Assembly (NCBI GenBank): GCA_012959435.1
Contig: DUDF01000172.1
Span: 1-56,903, forward strand
DNA: 56,903 bases
Origin: Candidatus Poseidoniales archaeon
GTDB taxonomy: Archaea > Thermoplasmatota > Poseidoniia > Poseidoniales > Thalassarchaeaceae
Reading direction: 5' to 3'
Both the position numbers and the translations under genes were made by a program. Numbering within the stretch: the stretch's first letter is position 1; the number at the start of each line of letters is the position of its first letter. Below, piece after piece: positions 17,645-28,077 of this stretch. The notes under the pieces are model-generated. The model saw only the letters and a program-made list of their open reading frames with translations. It was not told the origin of the DNA and did not search any database.

Positions 17645-18423
17645 TCCTCCTTCCCGACTGCTTCAACTGCTTCCACTTCTGTATTGGTCTTGAGCGTTGC
17701 GAGTATATCTCCCATCCAATCTTGGTAAATTGGAACAATCAATACTGGGTCCTCTTTGATTGATGAAAGATTTGCGAGTGCTCCGCGTAACCGTCCTGCA
17801 AACCTGCGATTTCTATTCCCTTGCAATTCTTCTGTCGAAAATGATTCAGAAACTCGCCACCAAGTCCCTGCTAATCCTGCTGCTATGGCAAGTGATTCCG
17901 AACCTTCTGAGATCGGAGGCTCGCTAACTTCTGGCTGAGTTCGTTTCCATGTTTTAGCAAATCGCCGCCGAGCAAATAATTGCAAAAACAGTCGTGATAA
18001 TTTTGCAGCCTCATCCGCAGTATTCTCTAAATAAGTGAGCCAATCCTCGTCTTCAACCCCCGGCTCTATGAAATAAGTGGGAATACTATCTCTATCTGCT
18101 AACTTGAGTAAGCGCCGAGGTTCAGGGTCAGGGAATTTTGCTCCCTTGACATCTTCTAACAACTGCATGCGAATTAACATCCGTGCTAAATCTCCACCAC
18201 CGTGAATTGCTAACATTGTTGAAGACCCCTTTCCAGACTTCTCCATCTTCTCTTCATCTTCCCATGATTCCCGCTCTTCTGGATGGAGTAAAAATGCAAG
18301 CCCATCCCAGTCATCTCGAGGACGGAGATTACGTGGTAATACAACTGTGGGAATGTAAGGGAAAAATCTGATTACCCCTCCTTTGGGGTCTTTCCAATCC
18401 ACTGATTTCCAAGGCCAAGACAA
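17641..18423 (-). CDS. Hypothetical protein, 260 aa, translationally coupled to the TBP-like gene
   Basis: Long ORF with a 4-nt overlap with the downstream gene; no family recognised. Confidence 0.65.
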   Translation of the reverse strand: MSWPWKSVDWKDPKGGVIRFFPYIPTVVLPRNLRPRDDWDGLAFLLHPEERESWEDEEKMEKSGKGSSTMLAIHGGGDLARMLIRMQLLEDVKGAKFPDPEPRRLLKLADRDSIPTYFIEPGVEDEDWLTYLENTADEAAKLSRLFLQLFARRRFAKTWKRTQPEVSEPPISEGSESLAIAAGLAGTWWRVSESFSTEELQGNRNRRFAGRLRGALANLSSIKEDPVLIVPIYQDWMGDILATLKTNTEVEAVEAVGKEE

Positions 18424-18432
18424 GAGAACACC

Positions 18433-19689
18433 TCAACCTAGAATTGATGAATCCTTAGCTAAATCTTTCGTGATGTTCTTCTGGTGGCTCTCCAAGGTCC
18501 CACCACCAATTTCAAGCAGTTTTGCGTCACGCCATAATCTCTCAACCACATATTCTCCGACGTAGCCATAGCCACCCATTACTTGCATAGCACGGTCAGC
18601 AATATCTTTCGCTAGGGTTGTTGCGACCAACTTAATACCATCAGAATCCAAACGGTTTCCACTCTGCTCAACATCCATTTGCCTTGCCACGTTGTAGAGG
18701 TAAGCCTCCATACCACGCCATTCAGCGAATGATTGCCCGATGTAACGTTGTATTTGACCAAAATCTCTAATCGGCCGCCCAAATGCTTCTCTCTCGGTAG
18801 CATAGCGGTTCATTTCTTTGACACAGCGACGAGCAATCCCTAGACTCATCGCCGCTAAAGTAAGCCGCTCCAATTCGAGATTACGCATCATGTGAATCAT
18901 TGATTCACCACATTCCCCAACTAGGCTTTCAGGGCCAACTATACAGTCATCATAGACTAATTCAGCAGTGTTGGAACCGCGCATCCCAGTTTTATCCTCA
19001 ATCTTTTGTCCAACTGAAAACCCAGGCGAATCTGCGAACACTAGGAAGGTTGAAATCTCAGCCCTACCATTTTCATTCATTCCTGTTTTCGCATAAGTCC
19101 AAACAACGTCACATGGTGTACCTTCTTCATCAATACAGCCGTTAGTAATCCACATTTTACGACCGTTGATTACCCAATTCCCGTCATCTCTTTGCTGAGC
19201 AGTAGTGCCCATTGACATTACATCTGTACCGACATCTGGTTCAGACATTGCCATGGCTCCTATCCACTCGCCACTGCAAACTTTAGGAAGTATCTCTTGC
19301 TTTTGATTAGAACTTCCATTTCGTGAAAGGTTGTTGACAAACAACATGCTATGGGCAAGATACGCTAACGCAAACCCCGGGTCACTATAGGATAATTCCT
19401 CGTGAACAATTGTAGCGGCTAAGGCGTCCATTCCGGCCCCACCATACTCCTCTGGAGCGGTAATCCCCAGAAGACCTAGCTCACCCATATCACGTAATAA
19501 TTGGAGATTGAACTTCTCATTTCGATCAAACTCAAGTGCTTGAGGCTCAACTTCCGAACTGACCCAGTCACGAACCATTTCTCTTAGCATTGCATGCTCT
19601 TCGGTCGGATTGGCAATGTCAAGCGTCTTGTAATCCACGCTTCCACCCTCATCTAATTGACGTGATCTCACTTGTTCTCTCGTACCCAA
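18433..19689 (-). CDS. Acyl-CoA dehydrogenase
   Basis: EEYGGAGMDALAATIVHEELS, AMSEPDVGTDVMSMGTTA, KMWITNG, EAFGRPIRDFGQIQ, QVMGGYGYVGEYVVERLWRDAKLLEIGGGT. Confidence 0.93.
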   Translation of the reverse strand: MGTREQVRSRQLDEGGSVDYKTLDIANPTEEHAMLREMVRDWVSSEVEPQALEFDRNEKFNLQLLRDMGELGLLGITAPEEYGGAGMDALAATIVHEELSYSDPGFALAYLAHSMLFVNNLSRNGSSNQKQEILPKVCSGEWIGAMAMSEPDVGTDVMSMGTTAQQRDDGNWVINGRKMWITNGCIDEEGTPCDVVWTYAKTGMNENGRAEISTFLVFADSPGFSVGQKIEDKTGMRGSNTAELVYDDCIVGPESLVGECGESMIHMMRNLELERLTLAAMSLGIARRCVKEMNRYATEREAFGRPIRDFGQIQRYIGQSFAEWRGMEAYLYNVARQMDVEQSGNRLDSDGIKLVATTLAKDIADRAMQVMGGYGYVGEYVVERLWRDAKLLEIGGGTLESHQKNITKDLAKDSSILG

Positions 19690-22600
19690 TCCTGAAGTTG
19701 TTGTAATGACCAGCCTTGGTCAAAGTAACCTTGGATTGTTGCGTCATCCCAGAATGGGAAGAGGCGCTTTGCACGGTCCATCTGTGAGTCTCCTCCAGCA
19801 GCAGGTCCACCACCATAACCAGGTGGGCCACTACTCTGAGTAGCATAGTCCGAACTGCCGCCAGTTTCGGCACGAGGCGGACCTCTTGACATTGGAGTTA
19901 CAGCCTCGCCAGGAGGCAAGTAATCCTCATCCTCAACAAAGAAATCACCTTCTTCTTCATCTTCTCTTCCCATGACCATCATGATACCAACAACTAGTGC
20001 GATAAGAACTAGGATTACAGCAGCAATGCCACCATAAAGTGCCCAACTAGTCTCTGTACCTCCAGAACTACCTGCTTCACGAATATGGAATGAAGGAGAT
20101 TCACCTAATTCATTTCCAGATGCATCATGTATTTTGAACATTACAGATGATACCGGCTCGGGGAAGGCATCTACATGTACTCTACAAATGCTGTTCATTG
20201 CAGGTTCAAAAGTGGTGCCACATGAGTAGTTGAAGTTGCTCAGTTGGCGGCCTTCAATTACTGTAAAGATTTGTAATTCTAATTCACCAGCGTCAGTACC
20301 TACATTGGTTACATCTACGAGCAGTTCGAATGATTGGCCCGCCTCTGGTTGGCCAGGTGAAACGATAATTTTGTTGATGACGAATTCTGCTTCCTTGTAG
20401 GTCAAGGCGAAATCTCCGCCTTCTACAGCAGAGCCAAACTGTCCGCCAAGAGTAACTCCATTACCTGCTGAATCTGTACCTGTGACCCAGAATCTCAAAT
20501 CAACTCCATCAAGGTCTGATGGCAATTCATGACCTGGCCACAAATCAACACAGTAGCCAAATGCTCGATTTGGTGATGCTGACAAATCTAATTGAAGATC
20601 GGCAGTATGCCAAGCATTAGGGAAGGTTGAGCGGTATTGGCTCCAATTTAAATCGTGCTCGTAGTACATCCAGTTGATTTGCATTGAGTTCGCCACTAAT
20701 TTTTGTCTCTCTTGTATTGGGAAATTGATATTCACGCAATGAATAGTTGAAGAAGGTAATATTCCATCAAACCCTTCAGCGTCAGAGCCTGAAGTTAGTT
20801 TCCATGAACCAAACGGTACACTAGGTGCCTCGTTGTCCACCTTCACATAGAAGGTTCTGTCATCAGTCATTGAGAAATCGTTGGCACCAGCTGGCAAGGT
20901 ATACTCGCAATCGGGGTCGTTAACATCGGTCGAGTCGCATACTCTGAAGACATATCGATATTCGTTGGTTGACAGTGCTGCTGGAATAACTAAGTCAAAT
21001 GTTCCATTTTCAAAACTGTAATAGAATACTTCTGTAGCTGCTGCCACATATCCACTGTTAGGCTTATCAGATTCACCACCGGGATAAATTGGTGTGCGAG
21101 TCAATTCCATTGTCATAGGAATCTCTGGTTGGACGTCAACTCCTGACTCCAATGCTGCCTTGAAATAATATTCACCATGTAATTGTAAAAGGTCACCAGG
21201 GCGAACAAAGCCACCATCTTGAGTACCAACTGAGTTTGTGATGAAACCTGAGGTGTCATCAGCAGTTAGAGATTCACTATCAAACTTCAAACCTGAAGAA
21301 TATGCCAATAGTTGGATGTAGCGACTGCTTGAGAGTTTGCTTTCACCATTCTCTGGGTCCAAATCCTTCATGAAAACTTCTGGGGTTATTACGCCCTGAA
21401 GATTAACTACGCCCCAACGCATACGTATTGGTATGTCAACTAGGAATTCTGTTTCAAACGCGTCAATTAGTGCAGTCCCATCCAAGCGTGTGATTCGTGG
21501 GCCTATTCCATCTCCATTAAAAGTCAGCATATCTGCTGAAGTACTATCACTCCAAGAAGTTCCGTTACGAGGTGAGAAATAAACCACGAGGTCATCACTG
21601 ATTGCTGGATTAAGATCCACCTTGACGTAATCTACATCTCTCCAACCATTGTCATCATTACCCTCAACTAACAAATGGTAAACATTGCCAGCATATACTG
21701 ATTTGTTAAATTCTGTTAATGGGTTTCCACCAGCATCGCTAACATGGAATGAGTATACCCCAGGCGGGCGAGATTGCTTACCGATATAGGTAACCAAATC
21801 TGATATGAAACCTGCATCTCCTCCATCGATTGAATTGCCAGAAATATCAGTACCGGAAACAAACAAACTAGTTCGAGGGGCTGGTTCACCATTAGGGATT
21901 GACAAACCCGTTTGGCGGTCATCTATGCAATCATTTGTTGGTTGGCAAGCCAAGTTGGAGATGAAGTAAGTTGTATTTCCATTAATATCCGTCGAATCCT
22001 CATTAAGGGGTACCGACTGATATTCACTCAACTCTGGAATCCTATTGCCGTTAGTGTCATGTTGTGCTTCAACCCAGAAATTCAGAGTGAACGAGGGTGG
22101 GGTTTCTGGAATGTCTCTAACAATAACTCGGAACTTCTGGTTAGCCTGGGGCGGTATCCATGTATCGTCAGCAAGGTCTCTCCAGTTCTGCAAACCCATC
22201 ACACTGATGTTGATGAGATACGGAGAATACTGGTCAATGTAAACCGTCATTGGTATCCCACATTCTAAATCAGGTGATAACTCAGCAGGTGGGCAATTAG
22301 TGTCGCCCCCAGTATAATTATCCATGCGTAGGCGATAGGTATCATTTCCTGCTGAAAGTACTGGAATTGAAGGTTGCCATGAGAAATTACCGCCGAGGAC
22401 TCCCGGGAGTCGATCAATTTCATTCCATTGGCTGATGTTTGAGTCATTCTGTAATTCAAAGACAAGTGTGTAAGATGCTGGGTCAGGAGAAACCCCTAAA
22501 TCCTCAAAACGCACAGTCCCTTCCAAAGTCAACACATTATTACTGTGGATATTCCCTAGGTCGGTTTGCTCTGCATTTGCTTGATTCAAAACGGTCAAGG

Positions 22601-25511
22601 AATTAATTGATGCGTCGTTCTCAACGGCATTACCAACCAATAAATCAAACATAATTGCTGCAGGAAGCCCTTCAGAACCTGAATCCGTAATTAATGTGGC
22701 AAACAATCTTGCAGAGTTTGAGTCATCCCATGCTGAGTTTATTCTGAAACGCCATGTTATCTGCTTGCCATCCGCAATATCGGTTGAACTTGACAGAGCA
22801 ACCATTACCGAAACTAATTCGGAGCCACTTTCTGACCAAAATGAACCATTACTTGCAGCCCAACGAATTTCTGACAAGCCACTTTCTGATTCAAATTGTA
22901 GACTAGCACCAGCGATTGTTGCCCCTGTACCAACAGCAACAGAGTGAGTTGTAATTACTTCATAAACCTCACCAGAAGCATACAATCCAGTGAAATTACC
23001 GCTCATATTTATTGTAGAATCATAACCATTCTCGGTGGTAATTTGAAGATTGTCTAAGACAATCCCGCCACCATCGTCAGATGTAAACTTCATTGGCACC
23101 ACAACTTGGCCACCCATTGGTTGGCCAAGAGCGACTCCTTGGTTCAATTCACGAGCAATTGCGTTACCATCGGTTAGTTCCTTACTCCATGTGTAAAAGA
23201 TATCAAGGTCTTTCAGATTAATACTTGTAGCAGCCTGAGCAGTTGGATTGGTGAATTTGAAACGGAATTGAACCCATTCGTTGCCATACGCATCAATATG
23301 ACCCACTGGCACATTGGGGTCATCTAACAAAGCCTGGACTTGATTGAAAAATTCTGATAATTCAGCGTAAGCATCGGGAGTTCTCCTCTCTTGATTTTGA
23401 GTATATCCAAGATTCTGTGATGAAGGCCCTGCCAATAACTCAATTGAAGCATTTCCAATAGCGGAATTATCCCATGATAATTCAGCGTGATTGACAACTG
23501 CACCCTTTGGCAAGAAGAAAACGGCTCCTTCTGCTTCCCCATTGATGTTCATCGCCAAAGTAGTGTTGTCTGAACCATAATTGATTCCATTTACCATCTG
23601 TGTCCTAAACATTTGCTGGCGCCCAAGTGAGCCGAATGCACTTTCAACCATGCCCCATTCAATATCACCATCACCAGCAACATCAAGTTTGACATTTGAC
23701 ATTGTATGCGCAAACCTGACTTCCAACCATATTGAATAAACCGTACAAGCATCAGAATATTGTGCTCCAAAGGCCACTGTTGTAGAAGGGGAGGCAAATG
23801 TCAGCCATTGATTATTTACTGGGCTGAACTGTCCAGACTGGTTACTGTTAGTCATCAAAATTAGGTTACGATTTGCGCTTCCACAAGAATCAACAACCAT
23901 TGGTTTAACAGCCATTATGGGAGCTTTGAAACGGTTTTTCTCCAACATTGGGGACCAACTAGTATCGTTCATTTTTGGCATATATACAATCATGCCACCA
24001 GAAGAATCCACGGTCCATTCACCATCATTTAAGTATCCCACATCATAGAATATACCGTCGGAGGAATTGAGTCCTGAACCAATTTTTGTTCCAAGTGTGA
24101 AACTATGCATTATTGGAGTATTCATTCGATTTGCACCAGCATTGTAGTTGAAGCGGAGGTCAATTAACCCATACTGATCGCTATCAATGTCCCAAAGCTC
24201 AATCAATTCACCTTCTAAGCCAATCATTGATTTGCCGTATTTATCAACAACTGTTTGACCATTTGAAGAATCTAGAACATCAACGGTAAAAGATCCAGGG
24301 CCAGCAGTAGCAACTTCAACATCAAGAATCCCATATCCATTAGGGAATCCGGGATTGGGATGAGAACGCGGAGCAAATGATTTCATCACTACGTTTCCTG
24401 ATTGAGGTAATGCATCACCAATTCTCAGAGAATCAATATACCATCCTGGCATCGTGCTATTTACTGGAGGCCATTGCATTGGATTTTTCTCCAATACAAA
24501 CTTCAGTTTGACATATTTCCCTTCATGTGCTGAAAGGTCAAGGGCAATGTTTGCCCACCCATTTTGGTTGTTTGCCCAAGTACTCATTCCAGCCAAAACC
24601 CAAGCGTCAGGCGGCACTGTAAGTCCATTCTTTCCACTACAAGCGGACTGGACCTTGTTGACCCCAGTCCCCTTCTGAAATAGTCCTTGAGTGCCCTGCT
24701 GTAACCCAGAAGTAGCCCCAATGTCAATGTCAACGAATTCCCATGGAGACCAACCGACAGCGTCTGATGAATTTTGAACAGCAACATAAGCACAATCTTC
24801 GTAATATTTGTTGCTTCCAGTTGCTACACGATTGTAGAGGCTGTGATAGGAGTTGAATGTCGCTGCCCCTTTAGTCGGATATACCCAGATAGCTGAGGTA
24901 TCCATTGTATAATCGAAACTTGCATCTGGCGCATCATCAGTATAATCAGGGTCATCAAAATTAGTGCCCCAACAAAAATTTCCGGTCGCACAACCGGATG
25001 CGGGAATTTGCATCATTCCTTGTGTCTTCCTTTCCCAATTGAATATGTCCACTGGTTGTTGGGGGTTCATTCCTTGGCTCCCAGTTTCAAAGTCAGCATT
25101 GAATCCCTTGCTGGTTAGAGATAACGTTGTTGCAGTGGATGTGAAAGAACAATCCATAGGATTTGATGAATGACAATTAGGATCGTTGTAGGTGGTTAAT
25201 CCGCTGTTGTAGCGAGCATCCCAAATCCCTCCACCCCCAGTTGGCATGAGAGATTGGTCGTATGTTGTAAAATCATCGTGCATCGCAAAACCTGTTGATA
25301 CATTGACGCTAGCAGAGGTAATTGTTTCTCCTTCTGGCAGTGAAATAGCTCCCGTCATACTATCCATAAAGTTGCCCGGTTCTCTCAATTCAACCTCAAC
25401 ACTAGCACTGCCATCGGAAAACGTTGTGACCGATGCAGCAGTTGCTGTGGTTGAGAGAATCATCAATCCAAGGATTAGGTAACTGGTTGCCTTCTTGTTC
25501 TTATCATTCAT
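19668..25511 (-). CDS. Giant secreted surface protein (~1.95 kDa-residue scale, signal peptide, C-terminal TM, cytoplasmic tail); ORF track extends to 25565
   Basis: MNDKNKKATSYLILGLMILSTTATA signal peptide; many beta-rich/Asp-Asn-rich segments; C-terminal TM GGIAAVILVLIALVVGIMMVM; tail ends RAKRLFPFWDDATIQGYFDQGWSLQQLQDWVRENK. Confidence 0.85.
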   Translation of the reverse strand: MNDKNKKATSYLILGLMILSTTATAASVTTFSDGSASVEVELREPGNFMDSMTGAISLPEGETITSASVNVSTGFAMHDDFTTYDQSLMPTGGGGIWDARYNSGLTTYNDPNCHSSNPMDCSFTSTATTLSLTSKGFNADFETGSQGMNPQQPVDIFNWERKTQGMMQIPASGCATGNFCWGTNFDDPDYTDDAPDASFDYTMDTSAIWVYPTKGAATFNSYHSLYNRVATGSNKYYEDCAYVAVQNSSDAVGWSPWEFVDIDIGATSGLQQGTQGLFQKGTGVNKVQSACSGKNGLTVPPDAWVLAGMSTWANNQNGWANIALDLSAHEGKYVKLKFVLEKNPMQWPPVNSTMPGWYIDSLRIGDALPQSGNVVMKSFAPRSHPNPGFPNGYGILDVEVATAGPGSFTVDVLDSSNGQTVVDKYGKSMIGLEGELIELWDIDSDQYGLIDLRFNYNAGANRMNTPIMHSFTLGTKIGSGLNSSDGIFYDVGYLNDGEWTVDSSGGMIVYMPKMNDTSWSPMLEKNRFKAPIMAVKPMVVDSCGSANRNLILMTNSNQSGQFSPVNNQWLTFASPSTTVAFGAQYSDACTVYSIWLEVRFAHTMSNVKLDVAGDGDIEWGMVESAFGSLGRQQMFRTQMVNGINYGSDNTTLAMNINGEAEGAVFFLPKGAVVNHAELSWDNSAIGNASIELLAGPSSQNLGYTQNQERRTPDAYAELSEFFNQVQALLDDPNVPVGHIDAYGNEWVQFRFKFTNPTAQAATSINLKDLDIFYTWSKELTDGNAIARELNQGVALGQPMGGQVVVPMKFTSDDGGGIVLDNLQITTENGYDSTINMSGNFTGLYASGEVYEVITTHSVAVGTGATIAGASLQFESESGLSEIRWAASNGSFWSESGSELVSVMVALSSSTDIADGKQITWRFRINSAWDDSNSARLFATLITDSGSEGLPAAIMFDLLVGNAVENDASINSLTVLNQANAEQTDLGNIHSNNVLTLEGTVRFEDLGVSPDPASYTLVFELQNDSNISQWNEIDRLPGVLGGNFSWQPSIPVLSAGNDTYRLRMDNYTGGDTNCPPAELSPDLECGIPMTVYIDQYSPYLINISVMGLQNWRDLADDTWIPPQANQKFRVIVRDIPETPPSFTLNFWVEAQHDTNGNRIPELSEYQSVPLNEDSTDINGNTTYFISNLACQPTNDCIDDRQTGLSIPNGEPAPRTSLFVSGTDISGNSIDGGDAGFISDLVTYIGKQSRPPGVYSFHVSDAGGNPLTEFNKSVYAGNVYHLLVEGNDDNGWRDVDYVKVDLNPAISDDLVVYFSPRNGTSWSDSTSADMLTFNGDGIGPRITRLDGTALIDAFETEFLVDIPIRMRWGVVNLQGVITPEVFMKDLDPENGESKLSSSRYIQLLAYSSGLKFDSESLTADDTSGFITNSVGTQDGGFVRPGDLLQLHGEYYFKAALESGVDVQPEIPMTMELTRTPIYPGGESDKPNSGYVAAATEVFYYSFENGTFDLVIPAALSTNEYRYVFRVCDSTDVNDPDCEYTLPAGANDFSMTDDRTFYVKVDNEAPSVPFGSWKLTSGSDAEGFDGILPSSTIHCVNINFPIQERQKLVANSMQINWMYYEHDLNWSQYRSTFPNAWHTADLQLDLSASPNRAFGYCVDLWPGHELPSDLDGVDLRFWVTGTDSAGNGVTLGGQFGSAVEGGDFALTYKEAEFVINKIIVSPGQPEAGQSFELLVDVTNVGTDAGELELQIFTVIEGRQLSNFNYSCGTTFEPAMNSICRVHVDAFPEPVSSVMFKIHDASGNELGESPSFHIREAGSSGGTETSWALYGGIAAVILVLIALVVGIMMVMGREDEEEGDFFVEDEDYLPPGEAVTPMSRGPPRAETGGSSDYATQSSGPPGYGGGPAAGGDSQMDRAKRLFPFWDDATIQGYFDQGWSLQQLQDWVRENK

Positions 25512-25597
25512 GTCTATCACTCCGGAACCGCTATGCGGCTCGTGAAAGCGAGCACAGAGTTGCATTTAATCTCAATGGGCTAATGACTATGGCGAAG

Positions 25598-26278
25598 TTA
25601 CTGCAAAAGTGGTTCCTCACGGCGTTGAGAATAACATTTTTCAGCCAAATTAGTCAAACCTCCAAGGTTTTCTTCATTCGCTTCAAGTCTGACTATATTA
25701 GCCACCGTTGTCGGATGTTTTGGCCCCAAAGCATCGCATAATTCTGGCCCTTTACTTACATCAAATGTACCCAACGTTCTCGCTTCATCGATTATCTCTT
25801 GTTTGTCCAACCCTAGAAGTGGCCTTAGAATCGGCCTGTTTGATGATTTTTCCACCGCACCAAGGTTCCCCAAAGTTTGACTTGATACCTGCCCAAGATT
25901 TTCACCAGTTAATAGGTGAGTTGCACCAACTTCATCTGCAACCATGCAACCAAGTACATTGAACAATCTCTTCATATGAACGAAATAATCACGATGGGAT
26001 TCTGAAGCAGTAAACATCGCTAGTGTTTCACCTACTGGAATGACTGTAAGTTTATCACAAATTTTGCCGCCATTCTCGGCTAATGGGCCGTTGAGGTTCG
26101 CGAGTAATGAAAGCGTACCAAGTGTTTTCTCTTCTGCTTCTCGACCAGTAATTGGTTCTTGTGAACAATGCATTGAATGAATTGTCCAGCCTGACTGAAC
26201 CATGCGAGCTACAGCAACTGGTGAATCAATTCCACCTGACACTAAGGCCACAGCCACCTTGTCACCCCCGCCTTCCAT
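25598..26278 (-). CDS. ThiI-like PP-loop ATPase domain protein (tRNA thiolation type), no N-terminal THUMP
   Basis: VALVSGGIDSPVAVARM (PP-loop), LLTGENLGQVSSQTLGNL, RPILRPLLGLDKQEIIDEARTLGTFD. Confidence 0.82.
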   Translation of the reverse strand: MEGGGDKVAVALVSGGIDSPVAVARMVQSGWTIHSMHCSQEPITGREAEEKTLGTLSLLANLNGPLAENGGKICDKLTVIPVGETLAMFTASESHRDYFVHMKRLFNVLGCMVADEVGATHLLTGENLGQVSSQTLGNLGAVEKSSNRPILRPLLGLDKQEIIDEARTLGTFDVSKGPELCDALGPKHPTTVANIVRLEANEENLGGLTNLAEKCYSQRREEPLLQ

Positions 26279-26363
26279 AGGGGTCCGAGAACACTCTTAC
26301 GCATGAGCACTTCTCTTACAACCTCCATTCTTTGAGTGTAGAGTGAACAAGGATTGATGAGGG

Positions 26364-26852
26364 ATGAGCACGGCCAAGGTTACGATTACGATGCCGAATG
26401 AGCCCTTCACAACTGAGCCAGTAGTACTACTTCAGGAGGTTTTTCCTGGTGACACAAATGCCTATAACACCCTTTTTGGTGGGCGATTACTTTCAATAAT
26501 GGATACTGCTGCTGGGATTGTCTCTAGTAAATTCGCCCACCGTGAGTTCGTTACAGTCAGCATTGATTCCCTGAAGTTCAAACGACCTGCGTTCCAAGGG
26601 GATTTGATTGAAGTTACTGCACAGGTGGTTTTTACTTCGACTCACACTGCTGGATGCCACGTTATTGGCCGGAGATTAGACCGAAGTGTTTGGGAATCTG
26701 AAGAGATATGTACTGGCTTTTTCTTCATGGTTGCAATTGATAATCAAATGAGACCAATCCCAATCCCACAGTTCACTCCAAAAAGTGATGATGAAAAGAA
26801 ACTGTGGAAAGCAGCAGAGTCTGCTCGCGATGCAATGAAGGCATCTGACTGA
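26364..26852 (+). CDS. Acyl-CoA thioesterase, hotdog fold (YciA/BFIT-like)
   Basis: VFPGDTNAYNTLFGGRLLSIMDTAAGIVSSKFAHREFVTVSIDSLKFKRPAFQGDLIEVTAQV. Confidence 0.9.
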   Translation: MSTAKVTITMPNEPFTTEPVVLLQEVFPGDTNAYNTLFGGRLLSIMDTAAGIVSSKFAHREFVTVSIDSLKFKRPAFQGDLIEVTAQVVFTSTHTAGCHVIGRRLDRSVWESEEICTGFFFMVAIDNQMRPIPIPQFTPKSDDEKKLWKAAESARDAMKASD

Positions 26853-26890
26853 GCGACGGGTTCAATTCAGATGGGTTATCTGCCACCACC

Positions 26891-27895
26891 ATGACGGTGT
26901 TGAATGTGGCTTTCGTCGGCTCTCAGGAATTCGCTAAGAGCATCGCTAAACTCAATGACACTAGAGACATTGAGAGTTACGTATTCAAAATGGTGCAAGA
27001 TGATGAAGTGAAGATACTCTCACTTCTTCGACCGTTACGCCACCCAGAAAAACTCAGGCCATTACTCAGTATTCTCAACGTTGCTAGAGCAGGAGTTGTT
27101 GAAATTTCTAAAGTTGATGCCTCACTTGGAGAAATTCTTGTTGCTTTTGGTTGTTCGGGAATTGAGAATGGGCACATCATAATTCATCCCGCTGATGGAG
27201 AATGGGTTGACCCAGAGCAAGTAAAGATGATTCAACAACAAGCCGGATTATCATCTTGGACATTGCACGAAAACCCACTTGATGAGCACCAAATGCGTAC
27301 ACTCCTCTTTGCTGAATTGGATAAGTTAGCAGACCATTCCGAACAGCGTCTAGTGATACCAGTTGATCAATATTTCAATGTCAAAGGGGTTGGCTTAGTG
27401 GCAATTGGTTATGTACAATCTGGAACTGTAAACAAACACGACCGATTGTTAGCTCTACCCACCGCTGAATCTGGAGTGACTCGCTCATTACAAGTCATGG
27501 ATGATGATGTCGATACTGCAAGGGCTGGTGACAGGGTAGGCGTGGCAATGCGAGATTTACGCGAAGCAGCACTTGAGCGGGGAAGTATCCTAGTTCATCC
27601 TGATGAAGATGGGAATTACGTTGAGTCTATGAGTAGACATATGAAAAGCCGCTTAGAATTAGTCAGAGCACCATTCCAGCAGAAAGAAATTGCAGTCGGA
27701 GATGTGATTCATGCAGCAGTTGACTTACAATTTGTTGTTGGACGAGTTGAATCAATTGATGGAAATGAGTTAGAGGTTACTTGGGAGCAACCATTGTTCT
27801 TACGACCTGTTTCACAACCAAGAGTACTAATTAACCAACTAGATGCAAAAATGAGGCTCCTTGGCTTCAGTACAAATCTAATCCCTTTAGAATAA
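26891..27895 (+). CDS. EF-Tu/SelB/EF1A-like protein with a degenerate G domain
   Basis: Domain-2-like RLVIPVDQYFNVKGVGLVAIGYVQSGTVNKHDRLLALP...ARAGDRVGVAMRD; N-terminal segment VAFVGSQEFAKSIAKL lacks GxxxxGK[ST]. Confidence 0.65.
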   Translation: MTVLNVAFVGSQEFAKSIAKLNDTRDIESYVFKMVQDDEVKILSLLRPLRHPEKLRPLLSILNVARAGVVEISKVDASLGEILVAFGCSGIENGHIIIHPADGEWVDPEQVKMIQQQAGLSSWTLHENPLDEHQMRTLLFAELDKLADHSEQRLVIPVDQYFNVKGVGLVAIGYVQSGTVNKHDRLLALPTAESGVTRSLQVMDDDVDTARAGDRVGVAMRDLREAALERGSILVHPDEDGNYVESMSRHMKSRLELVRAPFQQKEIAVGDVIHAAVDLQFVVGRVESIDGNELEVTWEQPLFLRPVSQPRVLINQLDAKMRLLGFSTNLIPLE

Positions 27896-28077
27896 GCATT
27901 AGACATACTCCGTTAAGTGAGGTAATTTTTACCGCACTCAAAGAACCACCTACTAGACCGGCCTTAACACCCTCTTCCCTTGGGTAATATGTATAAGCAG
28001 ACCGCTATCCTGCTAGTTCCGGGATGCACACAAGGGCTCGGCCCTAAACGATGGATAGAGTAGAAGGGGGCAGGTGA

